IMG/VR virus record: IMGVR_UViG_3300031851_000004
Span: 1-64,000 of that record
Length of the DNA stretch: 64,000 nt
Strand: one strand, 5' to 3'
Source: a virus
The notes beneath the pieces were generated by a model. The model was not told the DNA's origin. It did not search any database and saw only the letters and a list, made by a program, of their open reading frames with translations. Numbering within the stretch: the stretch's first letter is position 1; each line of letters opens with the position of its first letter. Shown one piece after another: positions 17,633-26,274 of the stretch. The position numbers and the translations under genes are program-made.

Positions 17633-18207
17633 TACCCTTCTATCATGAACACATAAAACCAGAAGGTAAAACTGCATTATTAGGTTTTTCTGAAAATTCT
17701 ATCTTCGAAGGGGATCTTTATGATTTATCTTTAGGTAACTGGAATATCAATGATGATTGGCATTTAAATAAAAAATACGATACCATTATATGTACAAGAT
17801 GTGCATATTTCGCAAAAGACCCGCAAGGTTTCATATTGAAATGCATGAATCATCTTGAAAAAAATGGAACACTTTATGTAGATTGGGGGTTAGGCGATCA
17901 TTGGAGATTTGAAAACTATAAGATAGGTTGGGTAAAAGATGGAGAGCACGAATATGCATATGCTAATGATAATTTTTTATGGTCTGCCGTGTGGAGCGAT
18001 AAATTTTTAAACGACGATCAATTTAAATTATTCGAAAAAAGGGTTCAAAAATTTGGATACAATAATGTAAAAGATGCAATCAAAAAAGAAGTTCCAAGTG
18101 TTTTAATGGTTAATTATATTGAAAAACAATATACTACGCGTTATTATAATATTTGTTTATGGGATGATCTTCCTCAATTGTATACATTACTGTCTTTAAC
18201 AAAATGA
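17608..18207 (+). CDS. SAM-methyltransferase-like protein
   Basis: I start the gene at the second in-frame ATG (17608, MGRSNEYIIPFYHEH), which limits overlap with the previous gene to 25 nt; an ATG at 17587 is also possible. The 199-residue product has KTALLGFSENSIFEGDLYDLS, where a SAM-binding strand would lie, then KYDTIICTRCAYFAKDPQGF and LEKNGTLYVDWGLGDHW, matching the later strands of class I methyltransferases. The glycine-rich loop is poorly conserved. Substrate unknown; context suggests a sugar or lipid carrier. Confidence 0.55.
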   Translation: MGRSNEYIIPFYHEHIKPEGKTALLGFSENSIFEGDLYDLSLGNWNINDDWHLNKKYDTIICTRCAYFAKDPQGFILKCMNHLEKNGTLYVDWGLGDHWRFENYKIGWVKDGEHEYAYANDNFLWSAVWSDKFLNDDQFKLFEKRVQKFGYNNVKDAIKKEVPSVLMVNYIEKQYTTRYYNICLWDDLPQLYTLLSLTK

Positions 18208-19046
18208 AAATAACAACATATGTTACGGTAACCGATCCCATATCGATGGGGTTCCCTGTATTCGAAGCAGTTAAATCCTATTTAAGTTTTTCAGACGAAG
18301 TGTTACTTATCGTCGGGAGAGATACAGAAAATTTTTGCAAACAAGTAAGTGAAGTTTCCGATAAGGTTGTATGCCTTGAGACAAACCTTTGGCCCAAAGA
18401 CTGGAATTATAATCATATGACATATCATATGAATTTTGGTCTACAGAAAGCAGAAGGTGATATAATTGTCCACATGGGGGCGGATTGTATTTTTGCAGAT
18501 CAGCATGGTGGACAAATAAGGGATAAATTAATAGATATTTTGCATAACAAAAATTTTTGTCACTTTGATCGATTAAACTATTACCACGGATATGGCTATG
18601 GATTAAAATCTGGAATCACATTATTCGCTATAAACAAAAAAAGAATGCTAGACAATAGTACAAAGTTTGAAATAAGTGCTCCTAATGGCTCAAATGTTTT
18701 GCTTATTGATGGTGCAGAGCCAGCGCTAGAATCTGAAACTAGGATAAAGGAAGTCAATCTATTACCTAGAAATTTCGATGATACTTTTTGTAGCTTAGAT
18801 CAAGGTCTTAAAAAATGGTTTGCGTGGGGTGTGGCTCATGAAAAAACAAAAGGCATTCAAGTTGGGACTAAATCATGGTATTCAGATTTAGACATATCAG
18901 AAAGCAAATCTTATGAAGAGGTAAAAAATGATTGGTTATCCTATAAAGCCAGAAAAGCTTCTTCATGCACGAGTCAATACGAACACCCTGATATTGTTAA
19001 AGAAAAATTATTAATAGCTGATAAAAAATTTCATAATGGAATTTAA
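18204..19046 (+). CDS. GT2-like glycosyltransferase
   Basis: This 280-residue protein begins KITTYVTVTDPISMGFPVFEAVKSYLSFSDEVLLIV, in line with a GT-A nucleotide-binding half, and contains GDIIVHMGADCIFAD (about residues 86-100), where Asp-Cys replaces the usual DxD spacing. HFDRLNYYHGYGYGLKSG and LLPRNFDDTF follow. The fold assignment is moderate because the metal motif is atypical. It is coupled to both neighbours by 4- and 11-nt overlaps. Confidence 0.55.
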   Translation: MKITTYVTVTDPISMGFPVFEAVKSYLSFSDEVLLIVGRDTENFCKQVSEVSDKVVCLETNLWPKDWNYNHMTYHMNFGLQKAEGDIIVHMGADCIFADQHGGQIRDKLIDILHNKNFCHFDRLNYYHGYGYGLKSGITLFAINKKRMLDNSTKFEISAPNGSNVLLIDGAEPALESETRIKEVNLLPRNFDDTFCSLDQGLKKWFAWGVAHEKTKGIQVGTKSWYSDLDISESKSYEEVKNDWLSYKARKASSCTSQYEHPDIVKEKLLIADKKFHNGI

Positions 19047-19848
19047 ACAGGATATTTTTCAATGCTATATATCCCCTACCTTGGGTTTTTTTAAAAATGA
19101 CTGGATGGCTAGATGGAACCTTTCTGATTATGTAGATCCTAATAAACCCTGTCTTTTCTTTGGTGTCTACAAACAATACGAGCTTGAATATTTATTAAAT
19201 CATAATTCTGAATCTGTAGTGGTTTGGGCTGGAGGTGATATTTGTGATGAGAATGAAGATGTTTATTTAGATAAAATAAAGAGGGCTTGCCTCAAGCCTA
19301 GTTGCTATCACTTTCCCCATTGGTTTTCTGAAATTTTTATTAACCTTGGGGCTAATGTAATTAAGCAGCCGATGGAAGCTAAAGATTATTCAATGTTCAA
19401 ATCGGTTCCTTTAGGTGATAAGATATATGTATACATGGGTTGTCAAGTTTACAGAAAAGAACAATTCAATTGGGAATCTGTAATAGTTCCAATTATTGAA
19501 CATTTTGGGAAAGACAAGGTTATTTTTACAAGAGAATCTTCTATAGAAGATCTCTACGAAAATTTTTATAAAAAAAGTTTTGTTTGCCTTAAACCTAACT
19601 GTGGTGGAGGTAATCAAAGCATGCTAGAATTAGCTCATATGGGGATAAAAACTATTACTCCAAAAAATCAGGGGCCAAGCTCTCTTGTATATAAAAACAT
19701 TGAGGACATTATATCTCTAATAAATCAAGAGTCGTCCAAAATAGGTTCTATTCAAAATAAATTAATCCAAGAAGTTAAAAAATATTGGATCAATGATTTT
19801 AGATGGTTAAACTTAGATTGGCTTAAATCAAACAAGATAAGTAAATGA
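19036..19848 (+). CDS. GT-B glycosyltransferase-like protein
   Basis: The 270-residue protein shows a GT-B-like second half: DKIYVYMGCQVYRKEQFNWE at about residue 127, FVCLKPNCGGGNQSMLELAHMGIKTITP at about 186-213 (donor-binding motif with Glu before an A-x-x-G turn). The first half contains VVVWAGGDICDE. It is short for a GT4 enzyme, which usually exceeds 300 residues. Substrates are unknown. It overlaps both neighbours, so it belongs to the same transcript. Confidence 0.55.
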   Translation: MEFKQDIFQCYISPTLGFFKNDWMARWNLSDYVDPNKPCLFFGVYKQYELEYLLNHNSESVVVWAGGDICDENEDVYLDKIKRACLKPSCYHFPHWFSEIFINLGANVIKQPMEAKDYSMFKSVPLGDKIYVYMGCQVYRKEQFNWESVIVPIIEHFGKDKVIFTRESSIEDLYENFYKKSFVCLKPNCGGGNQSMLELAHMGIKTITPKNQGPSSLVYKNIEDIISLINQESSKIGSIQNKLIQEVKKYWINDFRWLNLDWLKSNKISK

Positions 19849-20549
19849 AAAGCATAATGATCAATCAATCTAACTATATTCCTTGGAAAGGATATATAGA
19901 TTCGATATCTTTAGTTGATGAATTTGTTGTTTATGATTGTGTCCAGTATACAAAAAATGATTGGCGAAATCGAAATAAAATAAAAACCCCCAAAGGTGTC
20001 GAATGGATTACAATTCCTGTTTCATCTAATTTTGGTCAGTCTATATCTGATGCTGTTGTCTCAACAAACAGGTGGAATATAAAGCATTTAAAAACTATTT
20101 CAGCTAATTATTCTAAAGCTGTTTTTTTTGACGAAGTTTATCCGATAGTTAAAAATTGGTATAATGAAATTGAAGGTGAAAATAATTTAAGCAAGATTAA
20201 TTTATTTTTTTTAAAAAAAATATTAGATTATTTGTTTATTAAAACTAGAATAATTCATCATGATGATATTATAATAGAAGGAGACAGGAACGAAAGGTTA
20301 TTGAATATATGCAAACAAAGAAATTGTACCGACTACTTTAGTGGCCCCGCTGCAAAATGCTATTTAGATGTAAAAAAATTAAATAATGAAAATATAAATG
20401 TTCATTGGTTTGATTTTTCTAATTATAAACAGTACAACCAATGCTGGGGAGGGTTTGATCATGCGGTATCTATTTTTGATATGTTTTTTAATTTAGGAAT
20501 TAAGGAAACAAAAAATTATTTAAAATATGGAAATCGAAAACAAAGTTAG
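19845..20549 (+). CDS. WbqC-like protein
   Basis: The N-terminal half MINQSNYIPWKGYIDSISLVDEFVVYDCVQYTKNDWRNRNKI is a strong match to the WbqC family (quoted here as motifs: NYIPWKGYID, DCVQYTKNDWRNRN, and VEWITIPVSS). Members are found in O-antigen and capsule clusters, where they are thought to help form amino-acid-like decorations on sugars, but the reaction is not settled. The C-terminal part contains YFSGPAAKCYLD and VHWFDFSNYKQY. It is followed directly by a methyltransferase gene. Confidence 0.88.
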   Translation: MKSIMINQSNYIPWKGYIDSISLVDEFVVYDCVQYTKNDWRNRNKIKTPKGVEWITIPVSSNFGQSISDAVVSTNRWNIKHLKTISANYSKAVFFDEVYPIVKNWYNEIEGENNLSKINLFFLKKILDYLFIKTRIIHHDDIIIEGDRNERLLNICKQRNCTDYFSGPAAKCYLDVKKLNNENINVHWFDFSNYKQYNQCWGGFDHAVSIFDMFFNLGIKETKNYLKYGNRKQS

Positions 20550-21153
20550 AGATTTTTTTTCTCAAGCAATTAAAGAGCATGGAGCAACTCCAAAAGGGGT
20601 GGTATGGAATGATTTAGATAGAATTTATACTAGCTTTGATCAGTTAGTAAAAATAATCAATCCTTCCTTAAATAAATTCTCGATCAATGACTTGGGCTGC
20701 GGTTATGGAGAATTAGTAAAGTTCTTAAAAAACAAAACAGAAATTTTATCCTCATTTAAATATTACGGATCTGATATTTCTCCAGAAATGATCAGGCATG
20801 CCAAAATTTATTGTGAAGGTGAACCTAATTGTTCCTTTAAAGTTTCAAATACCTTAGAACATGTTTGTGATTATAGCGTGGCTAATGGTATTTTCAATAT
20901 GAAGCTTGATGCCAATGAAGAAGATTGGGTAGATTATGTAAAATCCTCATTGCATACATTAAATGATTACAGTAAATTAGGTTTTTCTTTTAATGCCTTA
21001 ACATCTTATTCAGATAAAGAAAAAATGAAAGATGAATTATTTTATGCTAACCCTTGTAATTTTTTTGATTTTTGCAAAAACAATTTTTCAAAAAATGTAT
21101 CATTAATACATGATTATGGTTGCTATGAATTCACCATAAGGGTAATCAAATGA
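20527..21153 (+). CDS. Class I SAM methyltransferase
   Basis: This 208-residue protein has a clear SAM-binding motif I, FSINDLGCGYGELVKFLKNK (about residues 50-69, D-x-G-x-G-x-G), followed by YYGSDISPEMIRHAKIYC (motif post-I with the acidic ribose ligand). It is therefore a small-molecule or sugar methyltransferase of the type common in O-antigen clusters. It overlaps the WbqC-like gene by 23 nt and the next gene by 4 nt. Substrate is not evident. Confidence 0.8.
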   Translation: MEIENKVRDFFSQAIKEHGATPKGVVWNDLDRIYTSFDQLVKIINPSLNKFSINDLGCGYGELVKFLKNKTEILSSFKYYGSDISPEMIRHAKIYCEGEPNCSFKVSNTLEHVCDYSVANGIFNMKLDANEEDWVDYVKSSLHTLNDYSKLGFSFNALTSYSDKEKMKDELFYANPCNFFDFCKNNFSKNVSLIHDYGCYEFTIRVIK

Positions 21154-21638
21154 TTAATAAATATTATGTAGCATACTCCCCCTGTGCTGAAGATGTAAAA
21201 ACACACGACCCTGATACTTTATTTCGTATTGTTTGGGTTTCGCCTGAAAATTATGATGAATTAGGTAAAGAGTTAGGGGGAAAAGAGGTTGGTTTATGCG
21301 GATATTTACATATGACTAATGTTAGTTTTGAGTATATGCCAATGCCTTCTGTAGCAAGCAGAGGTAAGCAATGTAAAAACCAAAACAATAGAGGTTATGC
21401 GAAAGGTAACATTTCAGACATGGATGAAAAAGCCAAAAACAACTATCCTTCTATAACATTAACAAAAGAATCTTATGTGAAGAATGATTCTTTTCCATTA
21501 AGATGGATCTGGATTGAAAGTCAGAGTAAATTTATGTTTTGTTGTTTAAAAGATAAATTAATGCAACCCATTTCTAATGCGCAGCATTTGTTTACGGTAT
21601 CGGGCGAAGCTCATGTATGTGGAAAAATAAATCTTTAA
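21150..21638 (+). CDS. Hypothetical 162-aa protein in glycan cluster
   Basis: I do not recognise this protein. It contains a beta-rich N-terminus (INKYYVAYSPCAEDV), seven cysteines spread along the chain, and two aromatic stretches (RWIWIESQSKFMFCCLKDK). There is no signal peptide or membrane segment. It sits between a methyltransferase and a DegT-like aminotransferase with an ATGA overlap upstream and 8 nt downstream, so a role in the same modification pathway is likely. Confidence 0.5.
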   Translation: MINKYYVAYSPCAEDVKTHDPDTLFRIVWVSPENYDELGKELGGKEVGLCGYLHMTNVSFEYMPMPSVASRGKQCKNQNNRGYAKGNISDMDEKAKNNYPSITLTKESYVKNDSFPLRWIWIESQSKFMFCCLKDKLMQPISNAQHLFTVSGEAHVCGKINL

Positions 21639-21646
21639 CTTAAAAG

Positions 21647-22276
21647 ATGACGTACAACCCATATAAAATTGTTAAAGAATTTGAAGATGCAATTGCTTCT
21701 TACACAAAATCGCCTTTTGCTGTTGCGGTTGATAGTTGTACAAATGCATTGTTTCTATGTTGTAAATATTTAAATGCTAAGGATGTAACAATACCTTCAA
21801 AGACATACCTTTCAGTACCCATGAGTATAATTCATTCTGGAGGAAATGTTATATTCGACAAGACTGTGGAAACTAATGACTGGGATGGTATTTATCAATT
21901 AAAACCTTATCCGATTTATGATGCTGCAAAAAGATTAACATCAAACATGTATATCCCTAAATCTTATATGTGCTTGTCTTTTCATATAAAAAAACAATTA
22001 CCCATAGGTAAAGGTGGAATGATTCTAACTGACAATAAGGATGCGGTAGAATGGTTTAAAAAAGCTAGATACGAAGGTCGTAGTGAAAAGTTTTATAAAG
22101 ATGATAACATAGATATGCTTGGTTGGAATATGTACATGACACCACAACAAGCATCTGTTGGTCTAGCTTTAATGCAAAATTACCCTGAACATAATACTGA
22201 CCAAGAAGAGAGGAATGGTTATCGAAATTTAACTGAATTTGAAATTTTTAAAAACAACACTATTATAGGCAATTAA
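21647..22276 (+). CDS. Short DegT/DnrJ-like aminotransferase
   Basis: The 209-residue product covers the N-terminal and catalytic part of a DegT-type aminotransferase: SPFAVAVDSCTNALFLCCKYLNAKDV (about residues 22-47), YPIYDAAKRLTSNMYIP and SFHIKKQLPIGKGGMILTD (about 106-124), which includes the lysine position expected for PLP. It then continues to MTPQQASVGLALMQNYPEHN and stops, about 160 residues shorter than the full family. The C-terminal domain that shapes the active site is missing. It may be a compact enzyme or a truncated relic. A full-length relative lies at 14209. Confidence 0.7.
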   Translation: MTYNPYKIVKEFEDAIASYTKSPFAVAVDSCTNALFLCCKYLNAKDVTIPSKTYLSVPMSIIHSGGNVIFDKTVETNDWDGIYQLKPYPIYDAAKRLTSNMYIPKSYMCLSFHIKKQLPIGKGGMILTDNKDAVEWFKKARYEGRSEKFYKDDNIDMLGWNMYMTPQQASVGLALMQNYPEHNTDQEERNGYRNLTEFEIFKNNTIIGN

Positions 22277-22279
22277 GTT

Positions 22280-22405
22280 ATGAAAGATTACATCAGTCCT
22301 AACTATCAAGATACTGTCATGAGGGCGGTTGACGAATTCGTAGGAGGCACTTCTTTTAAAAAAATAGGTCTAGAAAGAAGTTTAATTGCATTTAGGAATG
22401 AATAA
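22280..22405 (+). CDS. Small hypothetical protein, 41 aa
   Basis: A 41-codon reading frame starts at the ATG at 22280 (MKDYISPNYQDTVMRAVDEF) and ends at a TAA at 22405, overlapping the next gene start by 8 nt. The spacing, orientation and filling of an otherwise empty gap favour a real gene. No family recognised; it could be a small partner of the short aminotransferase, or a displaced remnant of its C-terminus. Confidence 0.4.
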   Translation: MKDYISPNYQDTVMRAVDEFVGGTSFKKIGLERSLIAFRNE

Positions 22406-23252
22406 AATTGGAATAATAGGAAATGGATTTGTTGGGTCAGCAATTTCTGCGGGTTTTATTCACCATGTAGATGACTTAAAGGTTTTCGACAAGGATCCCA
22501 AGCGATCCGCAAATACCCTCAAGGAATGTGTAGGGCAAGATATTGTTTTTGTTTGCTTGCCCACTCCCATGTCACTTTCTGAAAATGGAAAGTGCGACCT
22601 TTCGATTATAAAATCTTGTTTCAATGAGGTTAATAATCTTGGATCTTCTTCAATTTTTGTGATTAAATCAACAGTTCCAATTGGGACTACGTTGTCCTTG
22701 CAAGAGGAGTTTCCTAAGCTAAAAATATTTCACTCTCCAGAATTCCTAACCGCCAGAACGGCTCGTTTGGATTTTATCACGCCCTCCAGGAATATTGTTG
22801 GGTTCCCCAAAGGTTTTTACTCTAACATACATGGAGTTCCTGCGCAAATCGTGTCTTTATATGAAAGTCGTTTCCCTGGAGTTAAGACGTTCTTAATGGA
22901 TAGCAACTCTACGGAAATGATAAAATATATTGCTAATTGTTTTTTTGCGACAAAAATTAGTTACTTCAATGAAGTAAAGCTTTTGTGTGATAAGATGGAT
23001 ATTGATTATGATCAAGTGATGGAGGGAGTGCTTTCAGACGGAAGGATAGGTATAAGCCACTTTCAAGTTCCTGGGCATGATGGGAAGTCTGGATTCGGTG
23101 GTACATGCTTCCCCAAAGACATTAATTCTTTTATCAACTTAATGATTGACAACGAAATTGATCCAAATGTATTAAAAGGGGCATGGGAAACAAACTTAAA
23201 TGTTAGACCAGAAAAAGATTGGGAGAATTTTTCATCAGCAGTAACGCAATAA
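22398..23252 (+). CDS. UDP-glucose/GDP-mannose dehydrogenase, short form
   Basis: The ATG at 22398 ([17 protein letters not shown]) places the NAD loop at the very N-terminus as in the family, so the upstream TTG was rejected. [48 protein letters not shown] and [13 protein letters not shown] (the catalytic Cys of the F-G-G-x-C-x-x-K-D motif) are all present. It would oxidise a UDP-sugar to its uronic acid with 2 NAD+. At 284 residues it lacks the C-terminal UDP-binding domain found in 380-450-residue members. It precedes an epimerase gene. Confidence 0.85.
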   Translation: MNKIGIIGNGFVGSAISAGFIHHVDDLKVFDKDPKRSANTLKECVGQDIVFVCLPTPMSLSENGKCDLSIIKSCFNEVNNLGSSSIFVIKSTVPIGTTLSLQEEFPKLKIFHSPEFLTARTARLDFITPSRNIVGFPKGFYSNIHGVPAQIVSLYESRFPGVKTFLMDSNSTEMIKYIANCFFATKISYFNEVKLLCDKMDIDYDQVMEGVLSDGRIGISHFQVPGHDGKSGFGGTCFPKDINSFINLMIDNEIDPNVLKGAWETNLNVRPEKDWENFSSAVTQ

Positions 23253-23256
23253 ACAT

Positions 23257-24165
23257 ATGAAATATATAGTAACAGGAGGAGCAGGTTTTATAGGTAGTAA
23301 TTTGATTGATTTATTAATAGATGAAGGGCATGAAGTTTCAGTAATTGATAATTTATCAACAGGAAAAAAAGAAAACATCAATCCTAAAGCGGATTTATAT
23401 GTGTTAGACATATCTGATCCAATTAATTTTAATGCCATGATTCATATAATGAGGGGCTCAAATGGAATCTTTCATTTAGCTGCATTAGCTAGAGTTCAAC
23501 CTTCAATAGAAGACCCTCACGAGTTTAATAAAATAAATGTAACAGGAACATTAAATGTTTTGCATTGTGCTAAAGAGGCTGGGACAAAAAGAGTTGTTTA
23601 TAGCGCCAGTTCTTCTGCATATGGAAATGCTTCAATTTTCCCCACTCCAGAAGATCATCCAACAGATCCCCTAAGTCCATATGGTTTACAAAAACTAATA
23701 GGCGAGCAGTACTGTACAGTTTTTAATCATTGTTACGATTTAGAAACGGTTAGCCTTAGGTACTTTAATGTTTTTGGAGAGCGTCAAGCTTTAACTGGTG
23801 CTTATTGTTTGGTTATGGGTATTTTTGCAAAGCAAAAGCTAGAAGGAAAGCCAATGACTATATATGGAGATGGAGAGCAAAAAAGAGACTTTACATATGT
23901 TAAAGATGTAGCCAGAGCTAACCTATTAGCTATGGAGTCTCCCAATGTTGGATCTGGAGAAGTCATAAATGTCGGTAATGGAGACAATAGGTCTGTCAAT
24001 CAAATAGCTGATCTAATCGGTGGAGAAAGAGAGTACTTGCCTGAAAGGCTTGAACCGAAGCAAACATTGGCAGATAATTCGAAAGCAAAAAAACTTTTAG
24101 GCTGGAAACCTACGGTTCTAGTCGAAGACTGGATACCTAATTGGATTAAAAACATAAACATATAA
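23257..24165 (+). CDS. NAD-dependent UDP-sugar epimerase (WbpP/GalE-like)
   Basis: This 302-residue extended SDR enzyme has [28 protein letters not shown], the catalytic S-x-x-Y-x-x-x-K as SSSAYGNA followed by [14 protein letters not shown], and YFNVFGERQ. The later [21 protein letters not shown] and [18 protein letters not shown] are characteristic of UDP-GlcNAc/UDP-GlcA 4-epimerases of the WbpP and GalE type. With the adjacent dehydrogenase it could make UDP-GalA- or UDP-GalNAcA-type donors. It starts 4 nt after the dehydrogenase and is complete. Confidence 0.9.
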   Translation: MKYIVTGGAGFIGSNLIDLLIDEGHEVSVIDNLSTGKKENINPKADLYVLDISDPINFNAMIHIMRGSNGIFHLAALARVQPSIEDPHEFNKINVTGTLNVLHCAKEAGTKRVVYSASSSAYGNASIFPTPEDHPTDPLSPYGLQKLIGEQYCTVFNHCYDLETVSLRYFNVFGERQALTGAYCLVMGIFAKQKLEGKPMTIYGDGEQKRDFTYVKDVARANLLAMESPNVGSGEVINVGNGDNRSVNQIADLIGGEREYLPERLEPKQTLADNSKAKKLLGWKPTVLVEDWIPNWIKNINI

Positions 24166-24166
24166 C

Positions 24167-25240
24167 ATGAAAAAAATATTAGTAACTGGAATAACAGGTC
24201 AAGACGGAAGTCTTATGTGTGATTATTTGATAAATTTATTCACTAAAGAATTTGGAAAAACTGATTTTAAAATTTACGGATCAGTTAGAAGGTTGAGCGT
24301 AAAAAATCATGAAAATATAGCTCATCTTGAGGGTAATCCTTATTTTGAGATTATTGATCTTGACTTGAATGATGCGCATAGTATTAGAGATTGCATAATA
24401 GATATAGATCCTGATTATTTTATTAATTTTGCCGCTCAGTCTTTTGTTGCTGGAAGCTGGAAGTACCCCATTCAAACATGGGGTACGGACGCAGATGCAG
24501 TTTTACATATACTAGAATCAATAAGAAGGTTTGCCCCTAAATGCAGATTCTATAATGCTGGTTCTTCTGAGGAGTTTGGGGATGTAGTTTATAGCCCTCA
24601 AAATGATGAGCACCCTCTTCGGCCCCAATCCCCCTACGGAGCAGCCAAGTGTGCTGCTAGGCATATAGTTAGAGTCTACAAAGAGTCCTACAATTTATAC
24701 GCGGTTCAGGGGTGGTTATTCAACCATGAAGGAATTAGGCGAGGCATTGATTTTGTTACTAGAAAAATTACTTATAATATTGCTAAATTTAAAATAGCTT
24801 TAGAAAAATCGAACTTACATTCTGTAGAGATCCCATATTTTTCTCTAGGAAACTTAGACGCTCAAAGAGATTGGAGTGATGCAGAAGATTTCATGGAGGG
24901 TGTTTGGTTAATGTTGAATCAAACTGGTGACCCTCGCAATTATGTTTTAGCTAGCGGAGAAATGCACACTATAAGAGAATTTTTAGAAGAATCATTAAAA
25001 TGCGCAAACATAGATTTTTACAAAACAGGCGAAAGCGATTCTGAAAAATATTATAGTAAGAAAGGGGGACACTTAATCATGTCGGTTGATCCTAAATTTT
25101 ACAGACCAGCGGAGGTTTATGAGCTCTGTGGCGACCCTACTAAAGCGGAAGAAGAATTGAACTGGAAAAGAAAAACAGATTTTAAAGGTTTAGTAAACAA
25201 AATGTATCAAAGCGATTATACAAAATTATCTAGTGAGTAA
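24167..25240 (+). CDS. gmd: GDP-mannose 4,6-dehydratase
   Basis: This 357-residue SDR enzyme begins ILVTGITGQDGSLMCDYL and has the family signatures YFINFAAQSFVAGSW, NAGSSEEFGDVVYSPQNDEHPLRPQSPYGAAK (quoted parts: SSEEFGD, SPYGAAKCAAR), LFNHEGIRRGIDFVTRKI and LGNLDAQRDWSDAEDFMEG. It converts GDP-D-mannose to GDP-4-keto-6-deoxy-D-mannose, the first step toward GDP-L-fucose and related sugars. GDP-mannose would have to come from the host. It is 1 nt after the epimerase and overlaps fcl by 8 nt, matching the gmd-fcl order seen in bacteria. Confidence 0.94.
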   Translation: MKKILVTGITGQDGSLMCDYLINLFTKEFGKTDFKIYGSVRRLSVKNHENIAHLEGNPYFEIIDLDLNDAHSIRDCIIDIDPDYFINFAAQSFVAGSWKYPIQTWGTDADAVLHILESIRRFAPKCRFYNAGSSEEFGDVVYSPQNDEHPLRPQSPYGAAKCAARHIVRVYKESYNLYAVQGWLFNHEGIRRGIDFVTRKITYNIAKFKIALEKSNLHSVEIPYFSLGNLDAQRDWSDAEDFMEGVWLMLNQTGDPRNYVLASGEMHTIREFLEESLKCANIDFYKTGESDSEKYYSKKGGHLIMSVDPKFYRPAEVYELCGDPTKAEEELNWKRKTDFKGLVNKMYQSDYTKLSSE

Positions 25241-26174
25241 AACTATATTTCTTGCAGGCCATGGAGGTATGGTGGGATCTGCCGTACACAAAAAACTTAC
25301 CGAATCTGGCTACTCAAATATAATAACAAGGTCTAGATGCGAGCTAGATTTGAGAAAACAATCTGATGTTCTAAATTTCTTTAAGAATATTAATTTTGAT
25401 ACAGTGATACTCTGCGCTGCTAAAGTTGGTGGGATACTTGCTAATAACAATTACAAAGCAGATTTCATCTCAGATAATATATCAATAGGAGCAAACATAG
25501 TTAATGCTTGTCATGCTTATGGAATAAAAAAACTTATCAACTTAGGGTCGTCTTGTATATATCCAAACACATTTAAGGAACCCATAAAAGAGGAAGACTT
25601 ACTCTCTGGATATTTGGAGCCTACAAATGAAGCTTATGCTATAGCTAAAATTGCAACTTTAAAAATGTGTGAAAGTTTTTATAATCAACATGGGTCTAAT
25701 TTTTATTCAATAATGCCCTGTAATCTATATGGACCAAATGACAATTTTGATTTAAAATCTTCACATGTTCTCCCTGCGTTAATTAATAAAGTTCATTCAG
25801 CTAAGGTCGAAAACAAAAAATCAATAGAACTTTGGGGGAGCGGAAAACCTTTAAGAGAGTTTTTGTTTTGCGAAGATTTGGCTGATGCTATATTATATTG
25901 CATAGAGAATGTAGATGCAGAACAGATTTATTCTCAAAAAATTTCTCATATAAACTGTGGATCAGATGAAGAACTTTCCATCCTAGATCTTTTATTAAAA
26001 ATTAAAAAAATTTTAAAATATAAAGGGGATATTATTTTTGATAAAAATAAACCTGACGGAACTTTTAGAAAAAAAATGGACAACTCAAGAATTAACGGTT
26101 TAGGTTTTTATCCGCAAACCTCTCTTGAAGAAGGAATTACTAAAACATATTCATGGTTTCTGAATAATTTGTAA
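25233..26174 (+). CDS. fcl: GDP-L-fucose synthase
   Basis: The gene uses a GTG start at 25233 overlapping gmd. The 313-residue protein starts TIFLAGHGGMVGSAVHKKL (NADP loop GxxGxxG), continues with ILCAAKVGGILANNNYKADF, LGSSCIYP, NEAYAIAKIATLKMCESF (Tyr-x-x-x-Lys) and MPCNLYGPNDNFDLKSSHVLPALI, then LWGSGKPLREFLFCEDLADA; these are the hallmark motifs of GMER/WcaG. It epimerises and reduces the Gmd product to GDP-L-fucose with NADPH. It ends the main glycan cluster, followed by the nrdA promoter. Confidence 0.94.
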   Translation: MSKTIFLAGHGGMVGSAVHKKLTESGYSNIITRSRCELDLRKQSDVLNFFKNINFDTVILCAAKVGGILANNNYKADFISDNISIGANIVNACHAYGIKKLINLGSSCIYPNTFKEPIKEEDLLSGYLEPTNEAYAIAKIATLKMCESFYNQHGSNFYSIMPCNLYGPNDNFDLKSSHVLPALINKVHSAKVENKKSIELWGSGKPLREFLFCEDLADAILYCIENVDAEQIYSQKISHINCGSDEELSILDLLLKIKKILKYKGDIIFDKNKPDGTFRKKMDNSRINGLGFYPQTSLEEGITKTYSWFLNNL

Positions 26175-26183
26175 TTTATTTTC

Positions 26184-26212
26184 TTGACTTTGTTGGGTCT
26201 TTTGTATAAGAT
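26184..26212 (+). promoter_or_regulatory. Sigma70-like promoter for nrdA
   Basis: TTGACT (26184-26189), 17-nt spacer, TAAGAT (26207-26212). The leader to the ATG at 26275 is about 55 nt, longer than at other promoters here. Confidence 0.6.
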
Positions 26213-26274
26213 TCAAACATGTCAGTTTTAAATTCGTCAACAAAATAACCCCGCCTATTGGTGTAAACAATTTT

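Noticed and set aside
22386-22397. TTG start for the dehydrogenase
   Set aside because: ATG at 22398 begins directly at the conserved NAD-binding loop.
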